Assembly: GCA_029953675.1 (NCBI GenBank)
Contig: JAMWBK010000004.1
Location: 1,984,001 to 2,048,000, forward strand
Direction of reading: 5' to 3'
Source of the DNA: Rhodosorus marinus
Lineage: Eukaryota > Rhodophyta > Stylonematophyceae > Stylonematales > Stylonemataceae
Length of the DNA: 64,000 nt
The position numbers and the translations under genes were made by a program. Position 1 is the first letter of the stretch. Each line of letters opens with the position of its first letter. Below are positions 23,730 to 34,794 of the stretch, in pieces. The notes under the pieces are model-generated. The model saw only the letters and a program-made list of their open reading frames with translations. It was not told the DNA's origin and did not search any database.

Positions 23730-25022
23730 ATGACTGCGTTTGTATCGGGTGTTGGATTTTCATCGGTTAGTGCCCAGAAGACTGTCTGTGGCAGGAAGAC
23801 TTTCTCTGGAGCGAATGTGGTCGTTGCCAAGAGAAATGTGACCGGTCCGATGATGGCTATTGCCATTGGAAGGAAGGGATCCGTCGAGACCTACGCTGAT
23901 GAGCTCAAGGCTACCGCCGCCGCCATTGCTTCCCCCGGAAAGGGTATCCTCGCCGTGGACGAATCGACCAAGACCATCGGAAAGAGATTGTCTTCCATCG
24001 GCGTTGAGAACACCGAGGAGAACAGGCAAGCGTACAGGGGCCTCTTGTTCAACTGCCCTGGACTGGGAGAGTACATCTCGGGAGCGATTCTGTTCGAGGA
24101 GACTCTCTACCAGAACTCCGCCGAGGGAAAGCCTTTCGTTGACTGCCTGAATGAGCTGGGCATCATCCCCGGAATCAAGGTCGATAAGGGCCTCTCCCCC
24201 TTGGGCGGTGCAGAGTCGTTTGAGACCTGGTGCACTGGACTTGACGGACTCGCTGAGCGTGCTGCTGCCTACTACAAGCAGGGAGCCCGATTTGCCAAGT
24301 GGAGGGCTGTCCTCCAGATCTCGCCGAACACCCCGTCCAAGCTCTCTTTGGCTGAGAACTGCTGGGGTCTCGCGAGATACGCCAAGACCTGCCAGGATGC
24401 CGGACTCGTCCCCATCATCGAACCAGAGATTCTGATGGACGGAGACCACGACATCGCCAGGTGCGCGGAGGTCCAGGAAGAGGTGCTCGCCACCGTCTAC
24501 AGGTTCTGTGAGCTCAATGGAGTCTACCTTGAGGGCTCGCTCCTGAAGCCCAACATGACCGTCCCCGGAGCTGACTTCGACGGAACCACCTCCCCTGAGG
24601 AGATTGGTGAATACACCGTCCGCACCCTGCAGCGTCACGTAAGCATTAGCTTCTACATTCAGTCTTGCACCCCAGCTGTACCTGACCTCGTACGATCTTT
24701 CAATGCACAGGTGCCATCCGCGGTCCCCGGAATCATGTTCCTCTCCGGTGGAATGTCGGAGGAAGAGGCCTCCGTTAACCTCAGCGCGATGAACAGCATT
24801 GAGCGAAAGGGCCCGTGGTCACTTTCCTTCTCTTATGGACGCGCTCTGCAGCAGTCTTGCCTCAAGTCGTGGTTGGGGAAGGAGGAGAACGTCCCCGCCG
24901 CCCAGGAAGCCCTCCTCGCGAGAGCCCGCGCCAACTCCCAGGCCAACCTCGGAAAGTACGAGCCTGGATCTGAGAAGTCGCTCGACGCACAGGGCACCTT
25001 TGAGAAGGGGTACAAGTACTAA
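23730..25022 (+). CDS. Class I fructose-bisphosphate aldolase, plastid type
   Basis: Exons 23730-24638 and 24711-25022 encode 406 aa; the 72-nt intron keeps an open frame but interrupts the family alignment, so it is real. The leader [17 protein letters not shown], rich in Ser/Val with an early Phe, is a plastid transit peptide of the red-algal style. The mature enzyme has [43 protein letters not shown], the class I signature [11 protein letters not shown] with the Schiff-base Lys at about residue 273, and the C-terminal Tyr (KGYKY) that moves during catalysis. It cleaves and forms fructose-1,6- and sedoheptulose-1,7-bisphosphate in the Calvin cycle. Codons are more G/C-ending (GTC, AAG, CTC) than in neighbours, as expected for high expression. 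Confidence 0.96.
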   Translation: MTAFVSGVGFSSVSAQKTVCGRKTFSGANVVVAKRNVTGPMMAIAIGRKGSVETYADELKATAAAIASPGKGILAVDESTKTIGKRLSSIGVENTEENRQAYRGLLFNCPGLGEYISGAILFEETLYQNSAEGKPFVDCLNELGIIPGIKVDKGLSPLGGAESFETWCTGLDGLAERAAAYYKQGARFAKWRAVLQISPNTPSKLSLAENCWGLARYAKTCQDAGLVPIIEPEILMDGDHDIARCAEVQEEVLATVYRFCELNGVYLEGSLLKPNMTVPGADFDGTTSPEEIGEYTVRTLQRHVSISFYIQSCTPAVPDLVRSFNAQVPSAVPGIMFLSGGMSEEEASVNLSAMNSIERKGPWSLSFSYGRALQQSCLKSWLGKEENVPAAQEALLARARANSQANLGKYEPGSEKSLDAQGTFEKGYKY

Positions 25023-26678
25023 GAAGTACCGGAGGCAGTTTAATTACGCAACTTGAACTCCTCAGTTTTTTTTTCTATAGAAACCAGGATGTGTTAAGAT
25101 GCATTAGGTGTTCAGCGTGAGTGAATTGAGGAGCGGATAACTCAACCAGGGATAATTAGAGGTTACATCTTTATTTTGAAAAAGTTCCCATTTGCCTCAA
25201 CAAGAGAGATGGTCGATGATCTCGACTTCTTTGCAAAATCCAAGAGCCATTGCCATTGTGACCACCCACACAGAAAGCCGACCTCCCGGGTCCGACCGAC
25301 AGATAAACAGCTTCCCTATTCGAGGTCATGGGAAAACCCCTATCCACCAGCTGGAAGAAACTACCAGACCATGGGCAACATCATTCTCCCGCTGTGAATC
25401 GCAGCATCAGATCACTTAGATCAGCATAGCCAAATCTGCTATCCGCGAAAATTCGAAACTAGCGGTGAACCTACTACACGTCGCACTGGAAAAGTCCTGC
25501 TGCAGAGAAGGCAGCTGGGTAGCAACCGATCCCCTGTCGACGGGGACTTTCTTCTGATTAAATTGCATCCAAAGTTTTGTTGAAGTGCTGAAGGGCTCAA
25601 CTATCCAGTTTCGTCTTGCGGCGGAAGTAGAGTCCTCAAGACCGTAGAAGTTGATCGTCAAGCCGCTGCATAGGTTGAATAGGACCGCCTATCGAGTACC
25701 CGAGTTACCAATTTTAGGTTGAGAATGACAGGTATGGACACACACTCCTTCAGAAGGATCCTTTTCGGTTCAGTTTCGGAAGCAATTTGTCCACCGTTCA
25801 ACAACGCCGTGCGTTCACCTCTAGGTTGGGTAGTCGCGAAATTCTCTAAGCTTCAGTCAATTCAATATTACTCCCCGTCAACCGCTCAGCAGAAAAGCAC
25901 ATTCTTTGGGAGGAAAGCAAAGCTAGAGGATGCTCAACCACCTTCATAATGTTTCTTCACTCTCAAGGTCCCAGTGGCAAAAAGGACAAAGTAGCCATAT
26001 CGCAAGCACTCGACACAAACGGCTTGGGCGTCTTGTTCCAGGACACAAGGAACATCTTGCCTATGACTACAGCATGGATCTTAAGAACTACCTCACTCCC
26101 TAGAGACCTTCCATCAAAGCACGAGTAGGGCCCTAGCGGGGCCATCATTAAGCTAGAGGCTAGAATTTCGAGGACCTTTCGTACAAGCAGGGTCGGAGCT
26201 CTCTTCCACGAACACGAGCCGGGGAAGGGCAACATAGCTTGACAGCAAATTTCTCTATTCAAAGAACACAGCTAGTCTGAAACTAAGAATGGGTACTTAT
26301 AACCATTGGATGTGAAGCCGACATACCTGCTCACCTGTGTAGAAGGATACTCATCGAGCAACCCCTTCAGCCAAGGCCATAGAAAGCCTTTAGCAGACTT
26401 TCCCGACTACTTAGGGACGTAGAAATTTTCATTCTCACTTTCTTGTCGAAGGGTAATAGCTTCGCTGCTAAAACAGTCGCAACATCTTCACTAGGGGAGA
26501 GGCGGAAAGGACGCTTGGAGGGTTCGCGTGCCTCACAAGATTGGGAGCTGAAGAGTATTTGAAGGTTGCCGACGAAGAGAGGGCAGATTCTGGCTTCCAA
26601 GTGATGGTGTGAAAACTACTTGGCAACCTTTGGTCTGGTTTTTGGTAATTTTTTTGTAGGTACTGAGCGAACACTAGG
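25023..26678. other. Intergenic, no recognised gene
   Basis: The first 100 bases are the likely 3' UTR of the aldolase. Short ORFs on both strands (for example minus 25661-25416 and 26262-25963) match no family I know. I see no RNA gene or clear repeat. Confidence 0.45.
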
Positions 26679-27885
26679 ATGAAGTTCAAAGGTATGGGAT
26701 TGCACACTATATTGTGTCATGTTGTTGTAGTCAGGGTCCTTTCCTTTTGTTCGGCTGTTGACGACTTTTGTTTTCTCGGCTTGTGTTTCTAGGCTGCGAG
26801 CCCGCCGGCCCTCTATGCTTTTTCAAGAACGCCCCGGTGTTGTTGATTGTCCTTTTCATCGTTTCTGTGTACAGCTCGGCTCTAATTTCGGGAGCAGCCT
26901 TGATTGAAACTACGGGAGGGTGGAAGGCGATCTTCTCGGTGTCCGTTTTTCACGTGATCTTCTTGGCGACAGTCGTAAACTTCTCGCTATGTGTGTTTGT
27001 TGACCCAGGACCTGTCCCACAGGTCTGGAAACCTGAAGATCTGGATCAGGAACCTGAAGAGGAGGAAGAGGACTCCGTTGCTGAATTGCTTCAACCACGA
27101 CGGATACTCGTGGATCCGCACGGAGTCATTCAAGCAAGAACTAGAAATCAGAACACCTGCTCCTTTTGCCGGGTACGAAAAGAGCCTTTCCTGTGATGAT
27201 GCGCGGACAGTAGGATGCTGCCCTCCACTGAATCCGTTGGATTTTCATATGTTCAGGTGTGGAAACCCGAGAGGACGCATCACTGTTCATCGTGCAATAG
27301 ATGCGTTTTGAGAATGGATCATCACTGTATTTTCGTGAACAACTGCATTGGCCTCATGAACCACAAGTACTTCTTTCTGTTTGTGCTTTACGGCCTATGT
27401 GGGTGTGTGCTCAGCTTCGCTATAGGGTATCCCGTTGCTACTAGATTGTTCTTCACGACGCAACCTGAAAATGTGCATTTCCCAGAAACGTTTAGTCATC
27501 AGTTGACTCGTAGCTCACTCCTGGGGCTCACTGTAATCATCGGCTGGGTTTTGAGCATAACGATGAGCTTATCCCTAACGGTCTTCGTTTGTTTTCACGG
27601 CTACCTAATATCAAGAAACAAGACAACTCTGGACAACATGTTTGATACCAGCAATGGCCTCTACGACATGGGAATTCTGCAGAATATCAAGTGAGTATTT
27701 GATCCTTCGGGATACATTCTTGTTGATGCCACATGATGGCTTCGGTCCACCTACGTGCTCACAGTGAAGGATCGATCCTGGGTTTTGTATTCAGGAGCGT
27801 AATGGGTCCAAATCCTTGGTTGTGGTTGATACCGACATCTGCAACCGTTGATGATGAGTATATCAATGGATACTCTCGATTGTAG
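26679..27885 (+). CDS. DHHC-type protein S-palmitoyltransferase
   Basis: Exons 26679-26691 (4 codons plus one base), 26793-27172, 27257-27690 and 27795-27885 encode 305 aa. The 13-nt first exon supplies MKFKG before [10 protein letters not shown]. Two N-terminal hydrophobic helices ([33 protein letters not shown]) come before the cysteine-rich domain, which is joined across an intron: [18 protein letters not shown] then [17 protein letters not shown]. The DHHC Cys is the acyl-accepting residue. Two more helices follow, and a TTxE-like region near NKTTLDNMF. It attaches palmitate to cysteines of membrane proteins at the Golgi, ER or plasma membrane. The W of the usual DHHCPW is replaced (DHHCIF). 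The last short exon (PNPWLWLIP) fits the family, but the stop at 27885 is less certain. Confidence 0.9.
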
Positions 27886-28563
27886 CATGAACTGTAACAA
27901 GTTATTGTTGGATTTCTCAATCAGCTTGTGAAGATCAACTGAAAATTTTCGGTGGTGGTTGATTGACCGTCGTCGGTGTACAGATGTTTTGAGGCTCCCG
28001 TGTATGTCCAATGGATACGTTGGTTGTTGGAACATTGCCGGCTGGACATAGTCGAGGTTTGAGCTCACTGACGCAGCGATTTCTTGGCTATTGATGTTGT
28101 TTCGGGAACACATTCAGGTATGTATGAAACACTCTTTAGTAGAGCCAAAAGTTGAATGTTCACCCTTTCGCCGCTTTTGCTTGCCTTGGGATCTCGTCTT
28201 TGGCTATGAGGAACTACTTGGAACTGGGAATCTCTCCGAGGAGCTGCAAGATGCATCACCTTTGCGGATAAGTTTCAATGTCTTTTGACAATTTCTGAGC
28301 ACTTCTATTTATTGCATCAGCCGGGTACCCTTTTGCTCTTGAAAACCAGCTCTTCAATTAACAAACGTGCGTTTTGGTTGTGCTTTCCAGGAGTTTGATC
28401 TTAATGTGCGTCAGGAGCGTCTACCAATTCCACCACCCCTATGGCATGCAAGATGGTGCAGCTTCAGTAGGTGTGAGTCATGAGATGGTCACGCATGTGT
28501 ATAGATTGGATCGTTTAGTTTCATATTGACATTGTATTTTTGTGTTTATAAAAAGGAAAATTG
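27886..28563. other. 3' intergenic between convergent DHHC and ARID genes
   Basis: No recognised gene. An open plus-strand stretch near 28390-28480 after a CAG could be an extra 3' exon of the DHHC gene, but I cannot link it in frame with confidence. Confidence 0.4.
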
Positions 28564-29457
28564 TTATTGCCTGGCTTTTTCCCAGGCGGACATGAAGCCA
28601 GCGAGAATCTTCTTCTCATCTTGAGGGGGGGGAAGAACTGCAAAGTGGCTGCTAACCATCGCTACCAGCTCGGTCTTTGAGGGATTGACTTTCAATCCCT
28701 GCAATTTATAGTGCTTGCGATATTTTCTTAGCGCGGGTACCTCCAGCTTCGAAAAGTTCACATTCGAGGTACCCTTTCTTGGATCGTCATTTGCGTAGGG
28801 GCTGCTTTCCTGACTGGCCGCTGCTGGTGAATCAGTAGTGGTGACGAGCGACGACAGCGACGATCCTTCCGCGTTGAGGTCAGTAGACTTTCGAGAAAAC
28901 TTTGGAGCGATCAAGGATCGATTTCCATCGTGGGGACGCTTCCTCTTTTCCGGTCCCGTGGACGAGCCTCTTTTTTGTCGCTTGTCTTCAGCAACTTGTG
29001 GCATCTCCGGAGGTGGAACAAAGTGGGCCCTCTCGTAAGGCTCCAAGTACTTCAAATAATGTAATCGAAGCCGAAAACCGGAGTCCGTACATGAAGGAGG
29101 CAGTCTAAGAGCGTCAGCAACCTCTTTCCACTGCTTCTTCGCAATCACGGCGTCCACTCCCCTCCGGCCGGTGACTTCCTTGTAAAGGATCCATAAGTCC
29201 AGCTCTTTAAAACCTGTAGAAGAGAGCGCAAGAATCAATCAGCGTCCGTCAGGTGTATTCTGTGCCAGAGCACCTCCTCATTTCTTCATACCTAAGGTTG
29301 GTAGCCGCTGTATGGGCTGCCCGACTGATGACATAAAGTTATGTAGATCATGATAGAAACCTATTCTTTCCTTGTTCTCATGGTCCGCATCCACCGCCTC
29401 TGCCGGAGTGTTCTGTTGAGGAAGCTTCGCCAGAATCGGTTGATTTCTGGCTGACAT
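28564..29457 (-). CDS. ARID DNA-binding plus SAP30-type Sin3-binding protein
   Basis: Exons 29457-29292 and 29213-28564 on the minus strand encode 271 aa. Residues about 30-120 form an ARID/BRIGHT domain: GFYHDLHNFMSSVGQPIQRL, PTLGFKELDLWILYKEV, GRRGVDAVIAKKQWKEVADAL, FRLRLHYLKYLEPYE. A Ser/Lys-rich linker leads to a C-terminal segment (about 205-265) like the SAP30 Sin3-binding domain: SKLEVPALRKYRKHYKL, KTELVAMVSSHFAVLP and EKKILAGFMSAW. ARID binds DNA and SAP30 binds the PAH3 region of Sin3, so the protein probably tethers a Sin3-histone deacetylase complex to chromatin. No SAP30 zinc finger is present. The domain calls are from motifs; the combined role is inference. Confidence 0.85.
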
Positions 29458-32400
29458 TGAGCGGCTTGGTCAGTACAGTTTCGCTGATCAGCACGCAATC
29501 TGCAGAGCCTCTTGCCCGGAGTCCCCCCGCAGGGTATCGCCACTGAACGCTTGCAGAAACCAAGTGGCTGGGAATGCAGTTCAGCTGAAAGGACGCCGCC
29601 TAAGGGTACACACACGGAGATCCTGTTCAGCATCGCGTAGCGAGGCATAAAGCCACTACGACCTCCAGATTCAACAAGCGACAAGAACTCGACAGGCAAG
29701 TTAATCTGACTCACCAGCCAACCTGTTCCCAGTTCTTCACTCAACCGAACACACCAAAGCCCGCCGTGCACTTCCGGCAAAAAAAAACAAAAAAACCCTG
29801 CGACCTTAGGCTGCAGCCAATCTCAGCGCAATCGCCATCCGTCCACACAAACCTCAATCCCCCTCCCCAAATTCCGACTCTCTCTCTCTCATCCAACTCA
29901 CTAACAGAGATTTGGTACTAAGACCATATCCTCCTTGCCATCTAAAACATACCAATCACCCACACACCCCCACCCCCCACCTCCCCCAACAACCTGTTCT
30001 CCTCGAAAAAAAGGAGGAAAATCACATCGAGGAATCCCTCTCCCGCTTGAAAGATTAGAAAACACCTGACATCTCAACAAACACACGCCTACTCTTCCCA
30101 CCCCATCCCTGGAGGGCACACACTGAAAACGACCCATTTCAACTTCTTCAATAAAAAAAACTGAACTCTCCCAAGCCAGCCAATCCCATTCAAATCAATA
30201 TCACAACAATCAACTCATTGACTCTTCCATACCATCTAAACATCTCCCCCTCAAAATCTCACTTTTATTTCAAGTTACCCTCATTCACAACATTCATCTT
30301 ACCCTACTATCAATATATAATACTTTGTATTTATAAAGTTAAACTCATATTTGACGTAAATGGTGATTTATTTCCCCCCCCTAAATCATAGAAGCTATGT
30401 CCAGCATTCTCGCGTTCGATGAGGGGTAACAAATTTATAGCTCGTTTGACACAAGGGCGGGTGGCTGATATTTACTAAAATATTATAAATATTCTTACTA
30501 TCCAATTATATACGAGTATGTGTGGTCGAGCTCACGACCGTGTTTAGAGAAATCCATACCGGTTGACGTAAGGATCTCAATAGCGTGATGAGTATTTCCA
30601 CCCCTCGGGGGCATCTCACGGGGCTCTCGATAGAATTTTTTCTTGTGTATTTCGGCTACCGGTTTAGAAAAAGCACGATGGCGGAATACTGGTATGGTTA
30701 TTATGATATTTAAGGTTATATTGAATCCTGTGATGAGGTGGGGTTTGTAGATGGGGGTTGTTGTTTTGGAGCTTTGAGAGTTGTGATAATGTTGCGGATG
30801 AAAAGGGGGTGCGGAGGACTTTTGAGAACGGAAGGAGGGGGTAAGGTTGGTTCATGGCATGCGGGGAACCTTTTTCTATAGAAAAATGATAGGTCTCGAA
30901 TTATCTGAAAAATCTTGTTCAGCTTTTTTTTCGTGTTTTGGAGGGGTGAAAAAAGATAGCGGTTTTTTTTATACTTTAGTACATTCTCAATTAGCTGTAA
31001 AATATTAGGGTTGGGGACGGAACCAATCGTTGAGCGTTACATGGGCACCGGCCGTTGCCGGTCTCCCAACCAGCAGGAGCACATTTTTCGTCCCTTTTTT
31101 GTGGTGAAAATTTGGTTGAGATTTGGTTCCCATTAACTGTAAGCTATGACTTTTTCTCATAGAATCTAGAAAGTTGTCAGGTCTCTTCCGCCCTTATGGC
31201 GCTCTTGGTCTCCGTTTGCGAGCTGCCTGGGAAGCATTGCGAATGACTTCAACTAACGCACGCACGCACTAGCCGCGATTTCTATGTTTAGAAAAGTTTC
31301 ATGGCTGTTCATTGCGCGCGATTCGCCCGAGAATCTCGAGAAGGAAAATGTGATATGCTGGGTACGCACAGAGCACTCGGTCCTGTTCAATTCGTTCCTT
31401 GCGTCGAGTGCAGTTCTCATTTCTCTGAGTTGTTAGCCCTCGACAAGAGGTCCTGTTCAATGCGATGGGAGCCGTATGACAGGCCCCTGCGTCGTCGCGT
31501 TTTGGAGATAGTATTTCCTAGGCGCCGCCGAGGTCAGGACGGGGTATAGCCTAGGGGCTTTACACGTGCATGGCACTTGACTAAGCCAGCTGGGTACAGC
31601 TCAGACAGGAGTGCAAATAGTCGGCACTGATGCGGATCTCAACAGCGTTTTAGTGTTCTGGTGCTGAAAGCGTGTCCGTGTTCTGATGCGTAAGATCCTG
31701 AGTCATATCTGCCGTTCTGCCTCAGTCCCTCTTCTCCTCGATGATCTCTTCCCAGCTTGATGACCAGTGTAGGACAGCGCAAGTGAAGTCGGTATCAATG
31801 CGTGTGCATGCATTGTCTTTCGACTCGGAACGGTTGGGGTATGCAGATCTTTGCGATCGTGCTCTGTCAAGAGTACTGCTTGGTTGGTCAAAGCTGAACT
31901 GCTTGGACTCATGAATTTTCAACTACTACCTCAGCAAACGGCCCGAAGTCGGCTATCAATCGCTACGAGGGGCCTTCATATTGCCAGACGACTCACCAAG
32001 CTGATGTAGAATGCGGGGATCCCAACAGCCTTGCCACTACGGGAACTACACGACCTCCCAAGACTGACACCGTCTTGGCAAACAAACTGGAGAACCGTTC
32101 TGACAGCAATCCTTGCGAGCGGTGAAACATATCTAGAAGATGAAAGGCTATCTCAAACATGTAAGAGCTCTACGGGATCTGAAGAAGGTCTCATACTAGA
32201 GGTGGCATCTAGACTCTGACCACGATATCTACGACCTGCTTGACAAACCGTGAAGACCGTTGTGAGATTCTTCAAGGGACGAATCAGCGGGACTAACAGA
32301 CCCAAGGGTTAATTAGACGGCTCGGCGAGCTCTAAATCCCACTTCTGCGACGAGACCTCCTCCTGTTCCCGCAGCTGTTTTACCGGATATCGATGGATCT

Positions 32401-32966
32401 GGAATCCACTTTCTAGGCGATGAATTCTCTACAACAGCAGCCCAGCCCCTGCCACATCCCAAGCACCTATTCAATCAATTGCGTTGGCCATTTTGATTTG
32501 TATATTGACTAGGTTGTATCCGTTTAGAATCTGGAGAATTCAATATTGAATTATGGTAGTTTTTGATTCGACAAACTGTCACAAGCCTAGTTTATAGTGA
32601 AAATCATGCTTGATCGGACCTAGGCAGGAGGACGCTAACCTGAGTCCTAGTAGAGTTGAGAAGATTAAGAGAAAACGGAAACAAAGGTCAAAGGTAATCT
32701 TACGCGAACAAAATATCAATACGTGGGACTTAATAAGCAGGTCAGCTGAGAACTGATATGTGTTGTTCGTTTGAGCGAAAACGTTGGTGCGTGGACGGGG
32801 TTTTTAGGGAAAGGAATCCACGAACCCCTGGTCATTGACGAGACTTCCCTTTCCAGCTGGGATGGACTGTATATGTTCATTGCAAGGTTCGACAAGGCTT
32901 GAAATCGAAGCCTTCCTTTTAAGGAGGTTAAGTGGTTATAAAGGATCCAAATGAGAGATTGTCTCT

Positions 32967-33088
32967 TAAATGGAGGACAGTCTGAAGCAAGGACGACCCT
33001 TTGAGGTCACTCCGGTAGCCGATTCGGCCTTCGAGAGATTGAAGATCCTAGTGACATCTGCTACTGCGTTGATTCTGCCTGGTAGGTG
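32967..33088 (+). mobile_element. Ty3/gypsy polymerase remnant
   Basis: The plus strand reads LKQGRPFEVTPVADSAFERLKI then LVTSATALILPG. This matches the stretch between reverse transcriptase and RNase H in Ty3/gypsy elements (usually L-KG--F-WT-EC--AF--LK--L--AP-L-LPD). Stops on both sides and the lack of other domains show a short fossil. A perfect hairpin begins at its end (33083). Confidence 0.7.
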
Positions 33089-33112
33089 TTTGATTTCGTA
33101 ATCAAACACCTA
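33083..33112. repeat. Perfect hairpin, 13-bp stem, 4-nt loop
   Basis: Stem arms are 33083-33095 (TAGGTGTTTGATT) and 33100-33112, with loop TCGT. It sits exactly at the end of the gypsy pol remnant. Confidence 0.9.
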
Positions 33113-33587
33113 GCAATTTTCTCCAGTTAACGTGGCATCCTCCTTGATGGGTTGTTCCAGCTGATTCGTTGTGTATATCCCAGCTTGTTTCAGTAGTTTC
33201 ACTGGATATTGGTATAATTTCTTTTTATCTCCTGGGTCTGTGGCTTGGTGAAACTCCTTCCACTCCGGGTCTGTCCCTTGAATGGTAGATCCGCTGGTGC
33301 TCGCGCAGAAGTTGTGGGAGAAGTCTTGTGGTTCCCTGGCTGGCGGACACTCGCCAGATCTGCACTTTTTCAAGGCCAAAGCCTAAGCTCCCTCAGAGTC
33401 TTCGATCTCCAAGACAGGCATGACATATTCGGGTTATTCAATGAACTGTCATTGGAATATTAGACCAGATGAGGCGAACAAGACCATATCCTCGCTAGAA
33501 ACAGCCCTCCTTTTCCTCTCCTTCCGCGCTGTAGATGGAGATCTTGCATGATATTGTATCCCTGGTTCCCGTAGCTCTTCGCCTGGG

Positions 33588-33634
33588 TGTGCATCGTAAG
33601 TCAGGGGAAGAAATCCCCTGAATTACGATGCACA
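33588..33634. repeat. Imperfect hairpin, about 21-bp stem
   Basis: The arm TGTGCATCGTAA-TCAGGGGA pairs with TCCCCTGA-TTACGATGCACA around a short A-rich loop, with one mismatch. Confidence 0.85.
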
Positions 33635-34794
33635 TTTCTTCATCAGCAACTTCATGCGACATCAGTATCTGTTGAAGGAACAACCTCTCCCCGTTGAGCG
33701 TGATTGCGATTCCCGCCAGTGAGGATTGCACGGTGGGTGCCAGTAGAGTGGCGGATTTTGTGGTTGAGGAGGCGGGCTAAAGAATACGTATGTGGACTTG
33801 ACACTCCCTTGTCCCTTTGCGGCTCGGCCCCTGCCTGCAGCTTCCGATCGCACTGCTGCGAATACTATGCGTTGGCATAAGGAATAGTGTATACAGAGGC
33901 GCTTACCAACCCTGAGGCTTTACAGCTGCGTGGACAAACCGATGAGCAAGCACAGACGGCAGAAGACTTCGGATTCCTAGATAGCGCTGGGGATGCTTTC
34001 TTGCGGGAGTGTTGCCGCCTCCGATCAAACCGATCCACCCCGCGGTTGTGTGAACGCGTATATTGATTGCTACCAGTCAATAAATAAATCAAGAAGCCCA
34101 ATAATTGATTGATTTCAGTTATTGTGACATTCCTTTTTACAATAGAATATAGGTCCAGATTTTTTTGATTGAAAGTGACGTTTTTTTGGCCGATATGACT
34201 TTTGACTGTTTTCTCGTTTAATTTGTATGGTTTTGGGGGGGGCTGCTCTTGTTTTCTTCGATTTCGAACCGAATTTTGGGGGGCGAATTTCGATGCTTTT
34301 GCGGCTGAAAAAGTGGTTTCTTTATCGCTTTTTTGGGGGGGGGAACGGGATGGGCATTTTGGGCATTTTTAGGTATTTTGGAAGAGATGCGTTGTGTTGG
34401 GATTTATAGTATGGAATGGGAGCTGCGGAAGGCTTGATGTAGATGAAAAGTTTTGTGAGCGGGACAAGGTGGATGAGTAGGATCGCTAGATATAGCGATT
34501 AGGAAGTCTGTGAATAGTTAACAACGATTAGACGTTTTGTGGATGACAAAGTTTTTCGTTGTGTGCGTGTGTTTGGATTTTGATATATTTCTTTCTCTAT
34601 TGGGGCTCCGGAGCGAAGGGGCTGGTACAAAGTAGACTTATTGTTTTGGCGGTAAGTGGATAGCTACTCCCCATGGTTGGGAAACTGCTTGTAGAAGCAA
34701 TCTCTTTGCTCACGTCTTTGTCTCCGTTGTTTTTGTTTTTTGGGGGGCTGGGCTTGCAGGCTGATCGCAAGAACGATCGGGGTCGCTCGGAAGG

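Larger units (their letters stand above)
29458..34794. other. Gene-poor region with retroelement remnant and hairpins
   Basis: In 5.3 kb I recognise only a Ty3/gypsy pol remnant (about 32967-33088) and two hairpins (33083-33112, 33588-33634). 29800-30200 is C/A-rich (5' flank of the ARID gene on the minus strand). 34120-34790 is G/T-rich with G runs (5' flank of SEC23). A minus-strand open stretch at 33379-33110 is unidentified. Confidence 0.5.

Noticed and set aside
23760-24638. 292-codon minus-strand ORF
   Set aside because: It is antisense to the aldolase exon. Biased third positions of the real gene keep the opposite frame open; it has no family motif.
24639-24710. Reading the aldolase as one uninterrupted ORF
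   Set aside because: The 72 in-frame bases have GTAAGC and CACAG ends and insert 24 residues with no counterpart in class I aldolases.
33110-33379. 90-codon minus-strand ORF next to the gypsy fossil
   Set aside because: It looks protein-like but matches no retroelement or host domain I know, and I could not extend it by splicing.
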